In this document: piece by piece, positions 54,830-64,000 of the stretch
How positions within the stretch are numbered: position 1 is the stretch's first letter
Layout of the letters: each line of letters starts with the position of its first letter
From: CAYULW01 sp964445815
GTDB taxonomy: Bacteria; Bacteroidota; Bacteroidia; Flavobacteriales_E; Vicingaceae
Direction: 5' to 3'
Assembly: GCA_964445815.1 (NCBI GenBank)
Contig: CAYULW010000002.1
Coordinates: 496,001 to 560,000, forward strand
DNA length: 64,000 bases
Translations under genes and position numbers: made by a program
The notes under the pieces: generated by a model
Databases searched by the model: none
The model's input: the letters and a program-made list of their open reading frames with translations, nothing else
What the model was told of the DNA's origin: nothing

Positions 54830-55915
54830 TTATTCTGCGTACAATTCGAGCGCTGAAATGGCTTCTTCAGGCTGCACATACTCAAACTCTATCTCGTCGG
54901 CCTCCTTTACTTTTCTCAAGCCTTCCAAAAGAATTTTATCACCTTCTTCTAAACCGCTTTTAACGACATATATGTGTGGCATTTCTTCTCCAACACTGAT
55001 TCTTCTGGAGCGCACCTTATTTTCATCATCAATGACAAACACATATTTCTTATCCAGAATTTCAAAAGTGGCTTTTTGAGGAATAAGCAAAACCCCATTC
55101 AAAGGGACATCCATTAAAATGTTGCCGGTTTCACCATGCCTGAGCAAACCCTCAGGATTAGGAAAAGTTGCCCGAAAAGCAATGTTACCGGTCTCGTTAT
55201 TGAAATCGGCTTCTATGGTCGTGATTTCACCAATGTGCTTAAACACCTTATTGTTGGCCATCCATAAGCGGACTTGCTGTCTGGAACTGTCTTTCTTAAG
55301 CTCTGCTTTATAATCCAGATATTCGGCCTCTGGCACGTTAAAATAGACCCACATCTCACTGTTGTCGGAGAGCGTGGTCAACAATTCACCTTCATCAACC
55401 AAACTCCCTAAGCGCACTTCAAAACGGTCCATAATGCCATCAAAAGGCGCCTTAATTTTAGTAAAATCCAGATGCACCTGAGAAAGGGCGAGTTCTGCTT
55501 TGGCCTTATCGAGTTTGGCTTTTGCTAATGCTAGCTCATTGGGTGACACAATATTGCTATCAGCCAGACTTTTGGCATTTAAATATTCGATATTGGCAAA
55601 ATTGACTTCAGCCTGTGCTTTTCGCTTCTCAGCTTCATACAACAAAGGCATAATTTGAAACATGGCCTGCCCCTCTTTAATAAATTGCCCTTCATCCACA
55701 TAGATGTTTTGTAAGTAGCCCTTTTCTAAAGCTCTTAACTCGATGTGTTGTATGGCTTTAATTTGACAGACGTACTCCTTCGTAAAGACCGTGTCTTTTT
55801 TATAAGGAGAGGTGACTAAGAAATGTTGGTTTTCGTGATGTTCTGCATGGTGATCACCACAGCTTGCAAATGCCAACACAATAAATGCGCTTGCACTGAT
55901 AAAAAAAGTTTTCAT
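54830..55915 (-). CDS. RND efflux periplasmic adaptor (MFP lipoprotein)
   Basis: 361 residues with lipoprotein signal (ISASAFIVLAFASCGD) and a short His-rich segment right after it (HHAEHHENQH). Lipoyl halves (IELRALEKGYLQNIYVDEGQ; LDFTKIKAPFDGIMDRFEVR), hairpin (AEVNFANIEYLNAKSLADSN) and beta-barrel regions are in normal order. First gene of the operon with the fused pump. The His cluster could bind metal but is too short to call a metal exporter. Confidence 0.93.
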   Translation of the reverse strand: MKTFFISASAFIVLAFASCGDHHAEHHENQHFLVTSPYKKDTVFTKEYVCQIKAIQHIELRALEKGYLQNIYVDEGQFIKEGQAMFQIMPLLYEAEKRKAQAEVNFANIEYLNAKSLADSNIVSPNELALAKAKLDKAKAELALSQVHLDFTKIKAPFDGIMDRFEVRLGSLVDEGELLTTLSDNSEMWVYFNVPEAEYLDYKAELKKDSSRQQVRLWMANNKVFKHIGEITTIEADFNNETGNIAFRATFPNPEGLLRHGETGNILMDVPLNGVLLIPQKATFEILDKKYVFVIDDENKVRSRRISVGEEMPHIYVVKSGLEEGDKILLEGLRKVKEADEIEFEYVQPEEAISALELYAE

Positions 55916-56029
55916 TGTTGTTCATTAAATGATTCTGAAAATAGATTTGAAGTCGGGGCTTCTCTTGAGATAAGTTAGGTGCAGATAGCATCGTACACCG
56001 GATCAGTTAGGATAAACTGAATTTTCAGA

Positions 56030-56395
56030 TCATAAACGAAAAACGGAGTAGCCGATCATTCGAGACTTGAAGGGCAAAAAGGCTTTTTGATGGTTTTTAA
56101 ACGCTTCCTCATTAAAGGCATTTGTATCAATGTCTAAAGAGTGCGAAGCGATTAAGAAGAAAAATACTAGCTCTTTGGTTTCATCATCATCTTCTTCTTC
56201 CTTCTTTTCTGCCGGAAAAGGCAGATCCTTTTCTTTTGCGGGTAAAGGAAGTGAATGACTAATAAAACTAGAACTCCACTCATCTTGAGTATTAAAAGCT
56301 GGATCGCTTTCAGATTTTGGAAGATCGTTTGAGGTAGCAGAAACAATGCCGCCTAAAAGAAATACAAAGAGGATGAGAATTTTCCTAAACCACAT
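56030..56395 (-). CDS. Small secreted protein, acidic linker
   Basis: 121 residues with a signal peptide (ILILFVFLLGGIVSA), a Pro/Glu/Asp-rich stretch (PAEKKEEEDDDETKE) and a C-terminal FKSRMIGYSVFRL. Not recognised. Isolated between the efflux operon and the adhesin gene; it could equally be a periplasmic linker protein. Moderate coding confidence. Confidence 0.55.
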   Translation of the reverse strand: MWFRKILILFVFLLGGIVSATSNDLPKSESDPAFNTQDEWSSSFISHSLPLPAKEKDLPFPAEKKEEEDDDETKELVFFFLIASHSLDIDTNAFNEEAFKNHQKAFLPFKSRMIGYSVFRL

Positions 56396-56610
56396 TTCTT
56401 TAAATGTTAGTGCAAAGCTATGCCCTTATTTTTTGAAAAAGCAAGTTTTGATGGCTGATTTATATATCACTTCCAACTTCTATCAAAGTTAACCCTATTG
56501 ATTTGCTATAAAAAACCTATAACACATGGGGTGAGCAGAACCTTGAAATAAAGTCATTTTTAGAAACCATTTGGTTTTAGAGTAATTTAATTTGCAAATA
56601 AAAAAGAAAA

Positions 56611-56650
56611 AACAGTAGGAATTTTTCAAAAAACTTTCCTACTGCTTTTT
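56611..56650 (-). terminator. Terminator of the giant adhesin gene
   Basis: GCAGTAGGAA on the minus strand pairs with TTCCTACTG (plus coordinates 56613-56621 and 56636-56645), followed on the minus strand by a T-run. It lies 24-60 bp past the adhesin stop codon. Confidence 0.82.
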
Positions 56651-56673
56651 TGCCGTGTGAACCGTCCGTCCGA

Positions 56674-59600
56674 TTAATTAAGCACTAATTTGATAATCTT
56701 ATTTCTGTACTTTAAGAAATAGAGCCCTTCTGCATATTCTGAAATATTTATCATCATGCGTTTCTGTTTCACCTCGAAATGTGCAATTCTTTTTCCTTTC
56801 AGATCATAAAGCTCTAGCACATCACCAGACTCATATTTTGCAAGTTCGACATTTACAAGATCTTTAGCCGGATTAGGATAGACCAACATTTTATTTTCAA
56901 GGGAGGAGACGTCCGTTATGCCTACATTAATAACATTGATACAAACAGAAGTATCCACACATCCGAACTGAGTCACTACAACTGCATAACTGCCATTTTG
57001 AGTAATGTTTAAGGTATCAGAAGTAGCTCCGCTAATTACTGTATTCCCATTCGCACAGTCAATCCATTGGTAACTGACATTCCCTCCACTAGCCTGTGCA
57101 ATCAGGTCAAATCCATTTCGAACGACTCTGATATCCGCAGTATCAATTGTCAGGTTTAATGTGACGATGGAATCACAGCCTACTGCATTCATCACCGTAT
57201 CATTATACATACCACTTATTGTATAAGTCATACCATTCTGCATCCAAGTGTAGCTATCGCAGCTTGTCACATTGATGGTAGCTGAAGTAGACAAATTGAT
57301 GGTTAAATCTATACTTGAAATGGAATCACAACCGTTAGCTGCCATTAATGTATCGGAATAAATTCCACTCATAGTATAGGTTTGATTATTGCTCATCCAT
57401 GTATAGGAATCACAAGCGGCTACTGCATTCGTATCTCGAACGGTATGGTTAATGGTTAAGTCCAAGGTGATAATGGAATCACAACCTAAAGCATTTGGAA
57501 TGGTATCATTAAAAAGTCCGCTTTGAGTATACGTCATCCCGTTTTGTGGCCAAGTATATGTATCACAAGTGCTAATAGTTAACCCTGAGCTTGTCGAAGG
57601 GTTAATGGTCAAGTCTAAAGTGATGACTGAATCACAACCGACCGAATTTGCAATCGTATCATTATACATTCCGGTCATTGTATAAGTTTGACCATTTTGA
57701 CCCCAAGTGAAGCTGTCACATGCTGATTGGGAAATGATAGAGCTTGATGCATTATTAACTGTAACCAAAATTTGATCTGTACCAGTACATCCGGTTGAGA
57801 CATCTGTTACTGTAACTGTATAATTTGTGGTAACTGTTGGTGAAGCAATTGGGTTTGCAGTTGCCGAACTACTTAAAGTTGAAGCATTGTCCCATTGATA
57901 GCTTGAACCTGTCGGGCCTGTTGGAGAACCTCCAATTACAACAGAAGCCCCATTGCAAATGACCTGATCTATTCCTGCATCTGCTATTGGTGAAGAATTA
58001 ATGGTCAGATCTAAGATGATAATGGAGTCACAACCCGCTGCATTCATCACCGTATCATTGTACATTCCTGTCATCGTATAAGTCATACCATTCTGCATCC
58101 AAGTGTAGCTATCGCAACTTGTCATACTAAGCGTAGTCGAAGTAGATATGTTGATGGTCAGATCAATCGAACTGATCGAATCACAACCGTTAGCCGCCAT
58201 TAAAGTATCGGAATAAATTCCACTCATAGTATAGGTTTGATTATTGCTCATCCATGTATAGGAATCACAAGCAGTTACTGCATTTGTATCTCTTACTGTA
58301 TTGTTAATGGTTAAATCCAAAGTGATTATAGAATCACAACCTACCGTATTTGGAATGGTGTCTTTGTACATTCCGCTCGTGTTATATGTCATGCCGTTTT
58401 GTGACCATAAATAGCTGTCACAACTTGTCATACTGAGCGTAGTCGAAGTAGACAAGTTGATGGTCAGATCAATACTTGAAATGGAATCACATCCATTAGT
58501 AGCCATTAAGGTATCGGAATAAATTCCACTTGTGGTATACTGCATACCATTACTTGACCAAGTATAGTTATCACAAGCTACAACCACGTTCGTATCTCGA
58601 ACGGTATTGTTGATTGTCAGATCCAGAGTAATCACCGAATCACAACCTGCTGCATTTGGAATGGTATCGTTGTACATTCCTGTTGCGGTGTAGGTCATAC
58701 CGTTTTGCGGCCAAGTGTAATTATCGCAAGTACTAATTGTTAACCCTGAGCTTGTCGAAGGGTTAATGGTTAAATCAATACTTGAGATAGAATCACAACC
58801 ATTAGCCGCCATCAAAGTATCGGAATAAATGCCACTTGTATTGTACGTCAAGCCATTGCTCAACCAAACATAGCTATCGCAAGCTACTACTGCATTCGTG
58901 TCTCGAATGGTATTGTTGATCGTCAGATCAAGAGTGATTATAGAATCACAACCTGCTGCATTTGGAATAGTGTCTCTATACATTCCGCTTGTGCTATAAG
59001 TCATACCGTTTTGCATCCATAAGTAACTGTCGCAATTTGTTACAACTTGCATTGAGCTTGTCGAAATGCTGAGCGTTAAATCAATCGAACTGATAGAATC
59101 ACATCCATTGGCCGCCATCAAAGTATCAGAATAAATGCCGCTTGTGGTATACATCATGCCATTGCTTGCCCATGTATAACTATCGCAAGCTACCACTGAA
59201 TTGGTATCTCGAACAGTATTGTTGATCGTCAGATTAAGAGTAATCACGGAATCACAACCTGCTGCATTTGGAATGGTGTCCTTGTAAATGCCGCTTGTGC
59301 TATAAGTCATACCGTTTTGTGGCCAAGTGTAAGAAGTACAAGCAGACAGTAAAATGGTATCTCTGCTTGACCGATTGGTAAAACCAACTACGAATGAAGC
59401 CAATGAGCTACAACCATTTTTGTCTATAGCATTGAATGAATAATTACCTTCTTTAATAGAATCTAACCCAATTGTCAATGATTGAATTTTAACTTCATCA
59501 AAAGCCATTAAATCATTGGTGTCATCTGTAACCGATAACATTCTAAAGTGTACAATTGATTCTCCTTGTGGTATTGCAACTTGTAGATTTTTCCAGCCAT

Positions 59601-62600
59601 TTGAATTTAAATCTAATCTAGCAGAATTAGCATTTGTCCAATTACTGCTACTGTCATATTTAATCTCATACCAAACAGAATCCCAATCTGACTCTAGATT
59701 ATTAGTATAGTAATTCAGGCTAATTGCACTATTACTTGCTGTATCCAATTGAACGGGATCAAATGTGATGACTCTTCTAGTTGTAGTATCAAAAGTAGTT
59801 TGATTTAGTTGTGAAAGGTAATTAGCACCAGAGCTTGCATTTCCAATCGACACATTGGAGCCAAGAGTATAAGAAGATTCAATTCCGTTATTTGGTAAAT
59901 TGACACATTGACCACTACTTACAGAGTAGATTTTCGTTCTAGTTTCATGATTTGTTGTGGTTCTTGTTTTATGAACTCCGAATGAATTTGTTGGCGCGTC
60001 TTTATATCCTAAAAATGCCAATCGATTAGAAACTGAAGTACTTAAAATAGAGAATAATATACTATCTGAAGTTAAAGGTCCGTAAATAAATCCATCAGAA
60101 GTTTCCGGCAGCCAATCGAAACTAAAGATTGCTTCCCCAGTAGCAGGATTATAAGTAAATGAATCCATTGAATCAATTTTCCCAGATACTGATACATCAG
60201 CTGGATCATCAATTAAAACCAATTGAGCCTGATTTCCTGAACTTGGATAATTCTTGATTGAAAAATCAATTGTTCCTCCCACCCTTACAGTTGGGTCTTC
60301 ACCTGGAACATCAAATAATCCCATAAGGTATCTATCTTTTCCTTGATTAAAAAAAGCGAGGTTGATTCTATCCTGCATCGAAGAATAATAAGGTGAAAAG
60401 TAAGTGGCGTTTGAATAACTCCCCTGATCAACTTGACTGTAACCATAGGTTGAAATAACATCATCTACAGTTGGAGCATATATAGTATAAGGTGCTCTTC
60501 CATCAACATCAGTTACTACATTGGTGGCAGTATCTACCTCATAAGGTATAATGCTATAATATCTTTGAACAGGAGTACAATCCTCTAAATATGTAGTATC
60601 GCTATAGCCCCAATTGTCTGAAGCATTCCCTTCAAAGTCTTGCGCTTTTATAACACTTAAGCTATCTACTTCTCCATTTGACCAAGTCACCTTATTCGGC
60701 CAAGTTCCACTTAGTACTTCAACTGAAATTTGACCATTTAGTTCGTTTTCACAAATAGCGTCTATTACTTGACTGGAATAAATGGTTGGGTCAGGATCGG
60801 AAAGCACTTTCGAAGCCGTTGTAGTACATGCATTAGCATCTGTTATAATGACACTGTACGTTCCTGCTGTTATACCTGTGAGTGACGAAGTAGTAGCTGA
60901 GTTACTCCAAGCGTAGGTGTAGGGTGCAATTCCCCCATTAGCAATTGCAGATACCCCTGCATCAGAAGAACCGTAACAGACTGGTAGTGAATCTTCTAAA
61001 ATGCTTACAGTTAGGTTGATAATGGTTAAATCTAAAGTAACAATGGAGTCACAGCCACCGATATGAGGAATAGAGTCGTAATACATTCCACTCATGTTGT
61101 AGGTTTGCCCGTTTTGCATCCATGTATAGCTTCCGCAAGCGGTAATTGGGATTGTAGAACCAATCGCTGCTGGTTCGCTAATCGACGAACCGCTTGTGGA
61201 TGTACAGCCATTGTTATCTGTTATGGTTACTGTATAAGTACCAGCCACAACTCCTGTAATGCTTGAGGTGGTCGCACTATTACTCCACGAATAAGTATAT
61301 GGCATGGTACCACCTGTGGCACTTGCTGTTGCCCCGCCGTCCATACCGCCATTGCAGCTTACATTCGAATCGATTACAGTTGCAGCAACAAGAACAGCCG
61401 GTTCGGTGATGGTAACACTAGCACTATCTGTAAGACCGTTGTTGTCAGTAACTGTAACGGAATAGTTGCCCGTAAGCACTCCGGTAATGGATGCTGTTGT
61501 AGCGGTGTTATTCCATAGATAGGTATAAGGCATTGTTCCTCCACTGACCGAAACCGTTGCTCCTCCATCACTCAAACCATTACAACTGACATTACTGTCT
61601 ACCATAACAGATAAGTTAATTGGCTGTGTACACACATCAACACTGTCACTGGCACCGACAATAAAGTTGGAAGAACTACTGTTTGTCAGGCTTAGATTAA
61701 TGATTTGAGCGCTCAAACCATTTGCAGTTCGATCTAAAACATGCTGTACGGCAGAATTATTTCCTCCCGGTGTACCCTGATTGAAATCATAATAAGCCGC
61801 CAGATTATTTTCTGAGCCTTGCAACTGGCAATTTTTATTGTTGGCGATGTCTGCAGCTGTCTTTGCGACATTCCATAAGCGCACTTCATCCAATGTACCG
61901 TTGAATTGTAACCCAATGCTTCCGTTGTTCCTAGCTCCCAATAATAAAGGCATTGTGGAGTTAAATACATTTCCGCTGATGCTTAGGGTGTTTGGGTCTT
62001 GTACTCCGTTGATGTAAATCTTCATTGTACTACCGTCATAAACGGCCGCTATATGCGACCAGACACCCGATTGTATGCTACCTGCGGAGCCTATATAGTT
62101 TTCAGATGATCCGTTGGAAGAGAAGGAAAATTCCAATGTTCCGTTGCTCAATAGCAATAAGGCAAAGCTTCTGTTAGAAGAGCCATTCCCAAATTTGGTA
62201 ATTAATCCACTAGTCGTTAATACATCAGGGTTCACCCAGGCTTCTAAGGTGAAAGCATTTGTAAAGTCAAGGGCATTATTATCTGCTACTTCGGCAAAAT
62301 CATTAATGCCGTCAAAATTCAAGCCATTGTGTGAAGCTACTCCTCTTATGTTAAAGGCATACGATGGAGCATCTGCGGATGTATTATAGATTTGAATTGT
62401 GGCATCTTTTGTTCCGTAACCAGTCGGGGCAAACTCTACGGTAAAGCTAGTAGAGTCTCCCGCATTAATGGAGCCTGCAGGTGTCTGAGTTAGACTAAAG
62501 TCTGTTGGGTCAACACCTCCAATACGCACCGAATCAATTGTTAAACCTCCTGCACTGCGATTAACGATCGTATAGTTTACGCTTGTGGTACTTCCTACTC

Positions 62601-64000
62601 CCGTAGCTCCAAAATTGGTACTATCACTAGTAGAAACAGTAGTTTGATTATTAAAAATAAGCTGTCCGTTCCCTTTCAGACGAATACTACAATCAGATCC
62701 AATGCTTGCTGAAGAAGTAGCTGTACAACCCAAAGCATCAGTTATAGTTAGGGCTGTGGTTCCATATTCAAGATTAACCGCTGTAGCTGTATTTTCTCCA
62801 TTGCCCCAACTGTAGGTATAGGGCATTTGTCCGTTTGATCCGCTTACGGTGGCACTACCATTCTCACCTTCACAATTTGCTCCTTGGTTAAGAGTTACAT
62901 TGCTTCCAAGATTACACACCACAAACTGGTAACTCTCATCTGTAGCGGGCAAATTAGTGGTTAAAGGAACGATTGAAGGGGCGATATAGGTTTTAAAGTA
63001 AAGATCGGCAGACGACAATGCAGCCGGCTGATACAAAATGCCATTAGCATAAGGATTCCCCGTCTGGGCAGAAACTGCAAGATTTGAACTGGAAGCTCCC
63101 GGGAAGTTGAATCTTAGAGTATAGGTAGAACCTGAGGAAAGTGTCACCGGATTGGAAAAGTAAAAGAATATATCGGTGAATAGAGGGCCACTAGGTATCG
63201 TTACATTTTCGGAAGCTAAGACAGTACCTCCTAAACCTGAACCGGAGCGTATTTCCATCACGCCACTTCCTGAATAGCTGTGACCGTAACCTGTTCTTAA
63301 TACTACTTTTAACAAGGGGCCGCTAGCTCCGGCTACAAAGGATTGGCCAAATTCCGGTGAGTTAGTAACCTGTATGTCATTTAAGGCTTGCTGATCCAGA
63401 ACACTGTTATCAGCAATAATGTTATTGCTTCCGGAAGCATCAACCCCTTTTATATCTAAACCAATCATTCCTGTAGAAGGGTTGGAAGTTAACACATCAA
63501 CCAAGTATTGGGCACCATTTACACGGCTGACTGATTGAATACTTGTATTGGCTGCTGCGGAACCATTCAGGCTGATGTCTGCCGTATCAAGCAATGCCAC
63601 GTCAGTACTAAAACTGAGCTGAAATTGCATATTTGTTGATGTGGTTGAAGCACTTGCCGGACTATTACGCTCAATGGAAAGTAGGCTAGGCTTGTCCAGA
63701 TAAAATCGAACATTCGCACGATTGCTATTACTTCCAAATGAACTTAGTACACAACCATCATTTCCATCTGTATAGGCATATCTGTTGGAGGTGTGTGAAG
63801 TAGTTGTATAATTAATGGTGCTATTTCCTGTAAAAGATGAATTGTTATAACAAAACTCCACAATGATGCCGTTACCATCCCAAACATAATTGCTTGAAAA
63901 GCTGATCTGATCCCATCCTGTTGAGGGAGTATGCGTTCCTGAAAAATAGGTAGAAAAACCACTCTCAAATGCAAAAGCGGAAAAGGTCGTTTGCGTGGTC
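56674..64000 (-). CDS. Giant SprB-like T9SS adhesin (5' end beyond the window)
   Basis: At least 2440 residues; the frame stays open to base 64000 on the right, so the GTG at 63861 is not the start. In order from the N-terminal side: an unknown beta region (GNGIIVEFCYNNSS), choice-of-anchor D (NFGATGVGSTTSVNYTIVNR, FTVEFAPTGYGTKDATIQIY), a LamG domain (FTLEAWVNPDVLTTSGLITK, WSHIAAVYDGSTMKIYINGV), several SprB repeats (SNVSCNGLSDGGATVSVSGG, TMPYTYLWNN), one of them split by a ~390-residue insertion, 13 of 14 copies of a ~48-residue Cys repeat in an array (CDSYTWxxNGxTY...GCDSI), an Ig/PKD-like domain within the array (ADAGIDQVICNGASVVIGGS), and a T9SS sorting domain (MLVYPNPAKDLVNVEL). Probably a cell-surface adhesin, possibly for gliding or attachment. 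Confidence 0.92.
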   Translation of the reverse strand, partial: TTQTTFSAFAFESGFSTYFSGTHTPSTGWDQISFSSNYVWDGNGIIVEFCYNNSSFTGNSTINYTTTSHTSNRYAYTDGNDGCVLSSFGSNSNRANVRFYLDKPSLLSIERNSPASASTTSTNMQFQLSFSTDVALLDTADISLNGSAAANTSIQSVSRVNGAQYLVDVLTSNPSTGMIGLDIKGVDASGSNNIIADNSVLDQQALNDIQVTNSPEFGQSFVAGASGPLLKVVLRTGYGHSYSGSGVMEIRSGSGLGGTVLASENVTIPSGPLFTDIFFYFSNPVTLSSGSTYTLRFNFPGASSSNLAVSAQTGNPYANGILYQPAALSSADLYFKTYIAPSIVPLTTNLPATDESYQFVVCNLGSNVTLNQGANCEGENGSATVSGSNGQMPYTYSWGNGENTATAVNLEYGTTALTITDALGCTATSSASIGSDCSIRLKGNGQLIFNNQTTVSTSDSTNFGATGVGSTTSVNYTIVNRSAGGLTIDSVRIGGVDPTDFSLTQTPAGSINAGDSTSFTVEFAPTGYGTKDATIQIYNTSADAPSYAFNIRGVASHNGLNFDGINDFAEVADNNALDFTNAFTLEAWVNPDVLTTSGLITKFGNGSSNRSFALLLLSNGTLEFSFSSNGSSENYIGSAGSIQSGVWSHIAAVYDGSTMKIYINGVQDPNTLSISGNVFNSTMPLLLGARNNGSIGLQFNGTLDEVRLWNVAKTAADIANNKNCQLQGSENNLAAYYDFNQGTPGGNNSAVQHVLDRTANGLSAQIINLSLTNSSSSNFIVGASDSVDVCTQPINLSVMVDSNVSCNGLSDGGATVSVSGGTMPYTYLWNNTATTASITGVLTGNYSVTVTDNNGLTDSASVTITEPAVLVAATVIDSNVSCNGGMDGGATASATGGTMPYTYSWSNSATTSSITGVVAGTYTVTITDNNGCTSTSGSSISEPAAIGSTIPITACGSYTWMQNGQTYNMSGMYYDSIPHIGGCDSIVTLDLTIINLTVSILEDSLPVCYGSSDAGVSAIANGGIAPYTYAWSNSATTSSLTGITAGTYSVIITDANACTTTASKVLSDPDPTIYSSQVIDAICENELNGQISVEVLSGTWPNKVTWSNGEVDSLSVIKAQDFEGNASDNWGYSDTTYLEDCTPVQRYYSIIPYEVDTATNVVTDVDGRAPYTIYAPTVDDVISTYGYSQVDQGSYSNATYFSPYYSSMQDRINLAFFNQGKDRYLMGLFDVPGEDPTVRVGGTIDFSIKNYPSSGNQAQLVLIDDPADVSVSGKIDSMDSFTYNPATGEAIFSFDWLPETSDGFIYGPLTSDSILFSILSTSVSNRLAFLGYKDAPTNSFGVHKTRTTTNHETRTKIYSVSSGQCVNLPNNGIESSYTLGSNVSIGNASSGANYLSQLNQTTFDTTTRRVITFDPVQLDTASNSAISLNYYTNNLESDWDSVWYEIKYDSSSNWTNANSARLDLNSNGWKNLQVAIPQGESIVHFRMLSVTDDTNDLMAFDEVKIQSLTIGLDSIKEGNYSFNAIDKNGCSSLASFVVGFTNRSSRDTILLSACTSYTWPQNGMTYSTSGIYKDTIPNAAGCDSVITLNLTINNTVRDTNSVVACDSYTWASNGMMYTTSGIYSDTLMAANGCDSISSIDLTLSISTSSMQVVTNCDSYLWMQNGMTYSTSGMYRDTIPNAAGCDSIITLDLTINNTIRDTNAVVACDSYVWLSNGLTYNTSGIYSDTLMAANGCDSISSIDLTINPSTSSGLTISTCDNYTWPQNGMTYTATGMYNDTIPNAAGCDSVITLDLTINNTVRDTNVVVACDNYTWSSNGMQYTTSGIYSDTLMATNGCDSISSIDLTINLSTSTTLSMTSCDSYLWSQNGMTYNTSGMYKDTIPNTVGCDSIITLDLTINNTVRDTNAVTACDSYTWMSNNQTYTMSGIYSDTLMAANGCDSISSIDLTINISTSTTLSMTSCDSYTWMQNGMTYTMTGMYNDTVMNAAGCDSIIILDLTINSSPIADAGIDQVICNGASVVIGGSPTGPTGSSYQWDNASTLSSSATANPIASPTVTTNYTVTVTDVSTGCTGTDQILVTVNNASSSIISQSACDSFTWGQNGQTYTMTGMYNDTIANSVGCDSVITLDLTINPSTSSGLTISTCDTYTWPQNGMTYTQSGLFNDTIPNALGCDSIITLDLTINHTVRDTNAVAACDSYTWMSNNQTYTMSGIYSDTLMAANGCDSISSIDLTINLSTSATINVTSCDSYTWMQNGMTYTISGMYNDTVMNAVGCDSIVTLNLTIDTADIRVVRNGFDLIAQASGGNVSYQWIDCANGNTVISGATSDTLNITQNGSYAVVVTQFGCVDTSVCINVINVGITDVSSLENKMLVYPNPAKDLVNVELAKYESGDVLELYDLKGKRIAHFEVKQKRMMINISEYAEGLYFLKYRNKIIKLVLN
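57150..59360 (-). repeat. Array of ~48-residue Cys repeats in the adhesin gene
   Basis: Thirteen tandem units of 141-150 bp (a fourteenth lies apart at about 61020-61165). Units alternate between form A (QNGMTY ... DTIPNAAGCDSIITLDLTIN) and form B (SNG ... SGIYSDTLMAANGCDSISSI), giving a ~290-bp higher-order repeat; an Ig-like domain (57735-58000) interrupts it. Each unit has two conserved Cys, likely one disulfide per unit. Confidence 0.88.

Noticed and set aside
57150..59360. Regularly spaced repeats that might be taken for a CRISPR array
   Set aside because: Period is 141-150 bp, in frame, with conserved protein sequence across the whole unit, and there is no cas gene.
63744..63974. Separate short minus-strand gene at the right edge
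   Set aside because: It is a shifted frame over the adhesin, whose own frame stays open to the window end.

Overview
This is an AT-rich chromosomal window from a member of the Bacteroidota, most likely a flavobacterium-like marine or environmental lineage. The evidence is type IX secretion (T9SS) C-terminal sorting domains on three large secreted proteins, a SprB-type giant adhesin, LytTR regulators paired with propeller or TPR histidine kinases, choice-of-anchor L/OmpA and DUF2911 proteins, -7 boxes of the TAnnTTTG type, and no obvious Shine-Dalgarno signals. No rRNA, tRNA, transposase, phage gene or CRISPR array was seen.

Layout. 1-881: 3' end of clpB with its terminator. 1002-6996: a polytopic membrane protein and small secreted proteins, two sharing a C-terminal domain whose third copy survives as a frameshifted relic (5650-5778). 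7080-12886: OmpA/prohibitin pair and a LytTR two-component system. 13051-18372: two T9SS cargo proteins, one related to peptide-N-glycosidase F. 18530-20651: an orphan acyl-carrier-like protein and a membrane-anchored TPR-HTH regulator. 20956-23261: kynurenine 3-monooxygenase and tryptophan 2,3-dioxygenase. 23270-27902: cysteine dioxygenase next to a group II PLP decarboxylase and a sodium symporter, a probable cysteine to hypotaurine module. 27906-37681: MarR regulator, TolC-MFP-RND efflux operon ending in a DUF2892 gene, a TPR histidine kinase, and a mitochondrial-type sulfide:quinone oxidoreductase (SQR). The efflux operon and SQR share an inverted repeat at nearly the same distance upstream of a -7-like box.

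37823-46598 is a long minus-strand run of 15 tightly packed genes and the best candidate for an undescribed system. Its first seven genes overlap or nearly abut: a protein of unknown fold, an envelope protein with a carboxypeptidase-regulatory-like domain, a PH-like two-TM protein, a TerB-like protein, a coiled-coil multi-TM protein, a vWA-like lipoprotein and a DRGH-motif nuclease lipoprotein. Small cysteine-rich, WYL-like, TM2 and DUF3761 proteins follow. A LytTR regulator/TPR kinase pair lies just upstream, with a 20-bp-spaced direct repeat between.

49404-64000 holds a small lipoprotein, a structured gene-poor stretch, a second RND operon in which permease and outer-membrane factor form one polypeptide, and the 3' part of a giant repeat-rich adhesin running off the right edge. 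In its repeat array the linkers between units read through a palindromic sequence resembling a dispersed genomic repeat. Functional statements rest on motif recognition by eye; no database search was possible.
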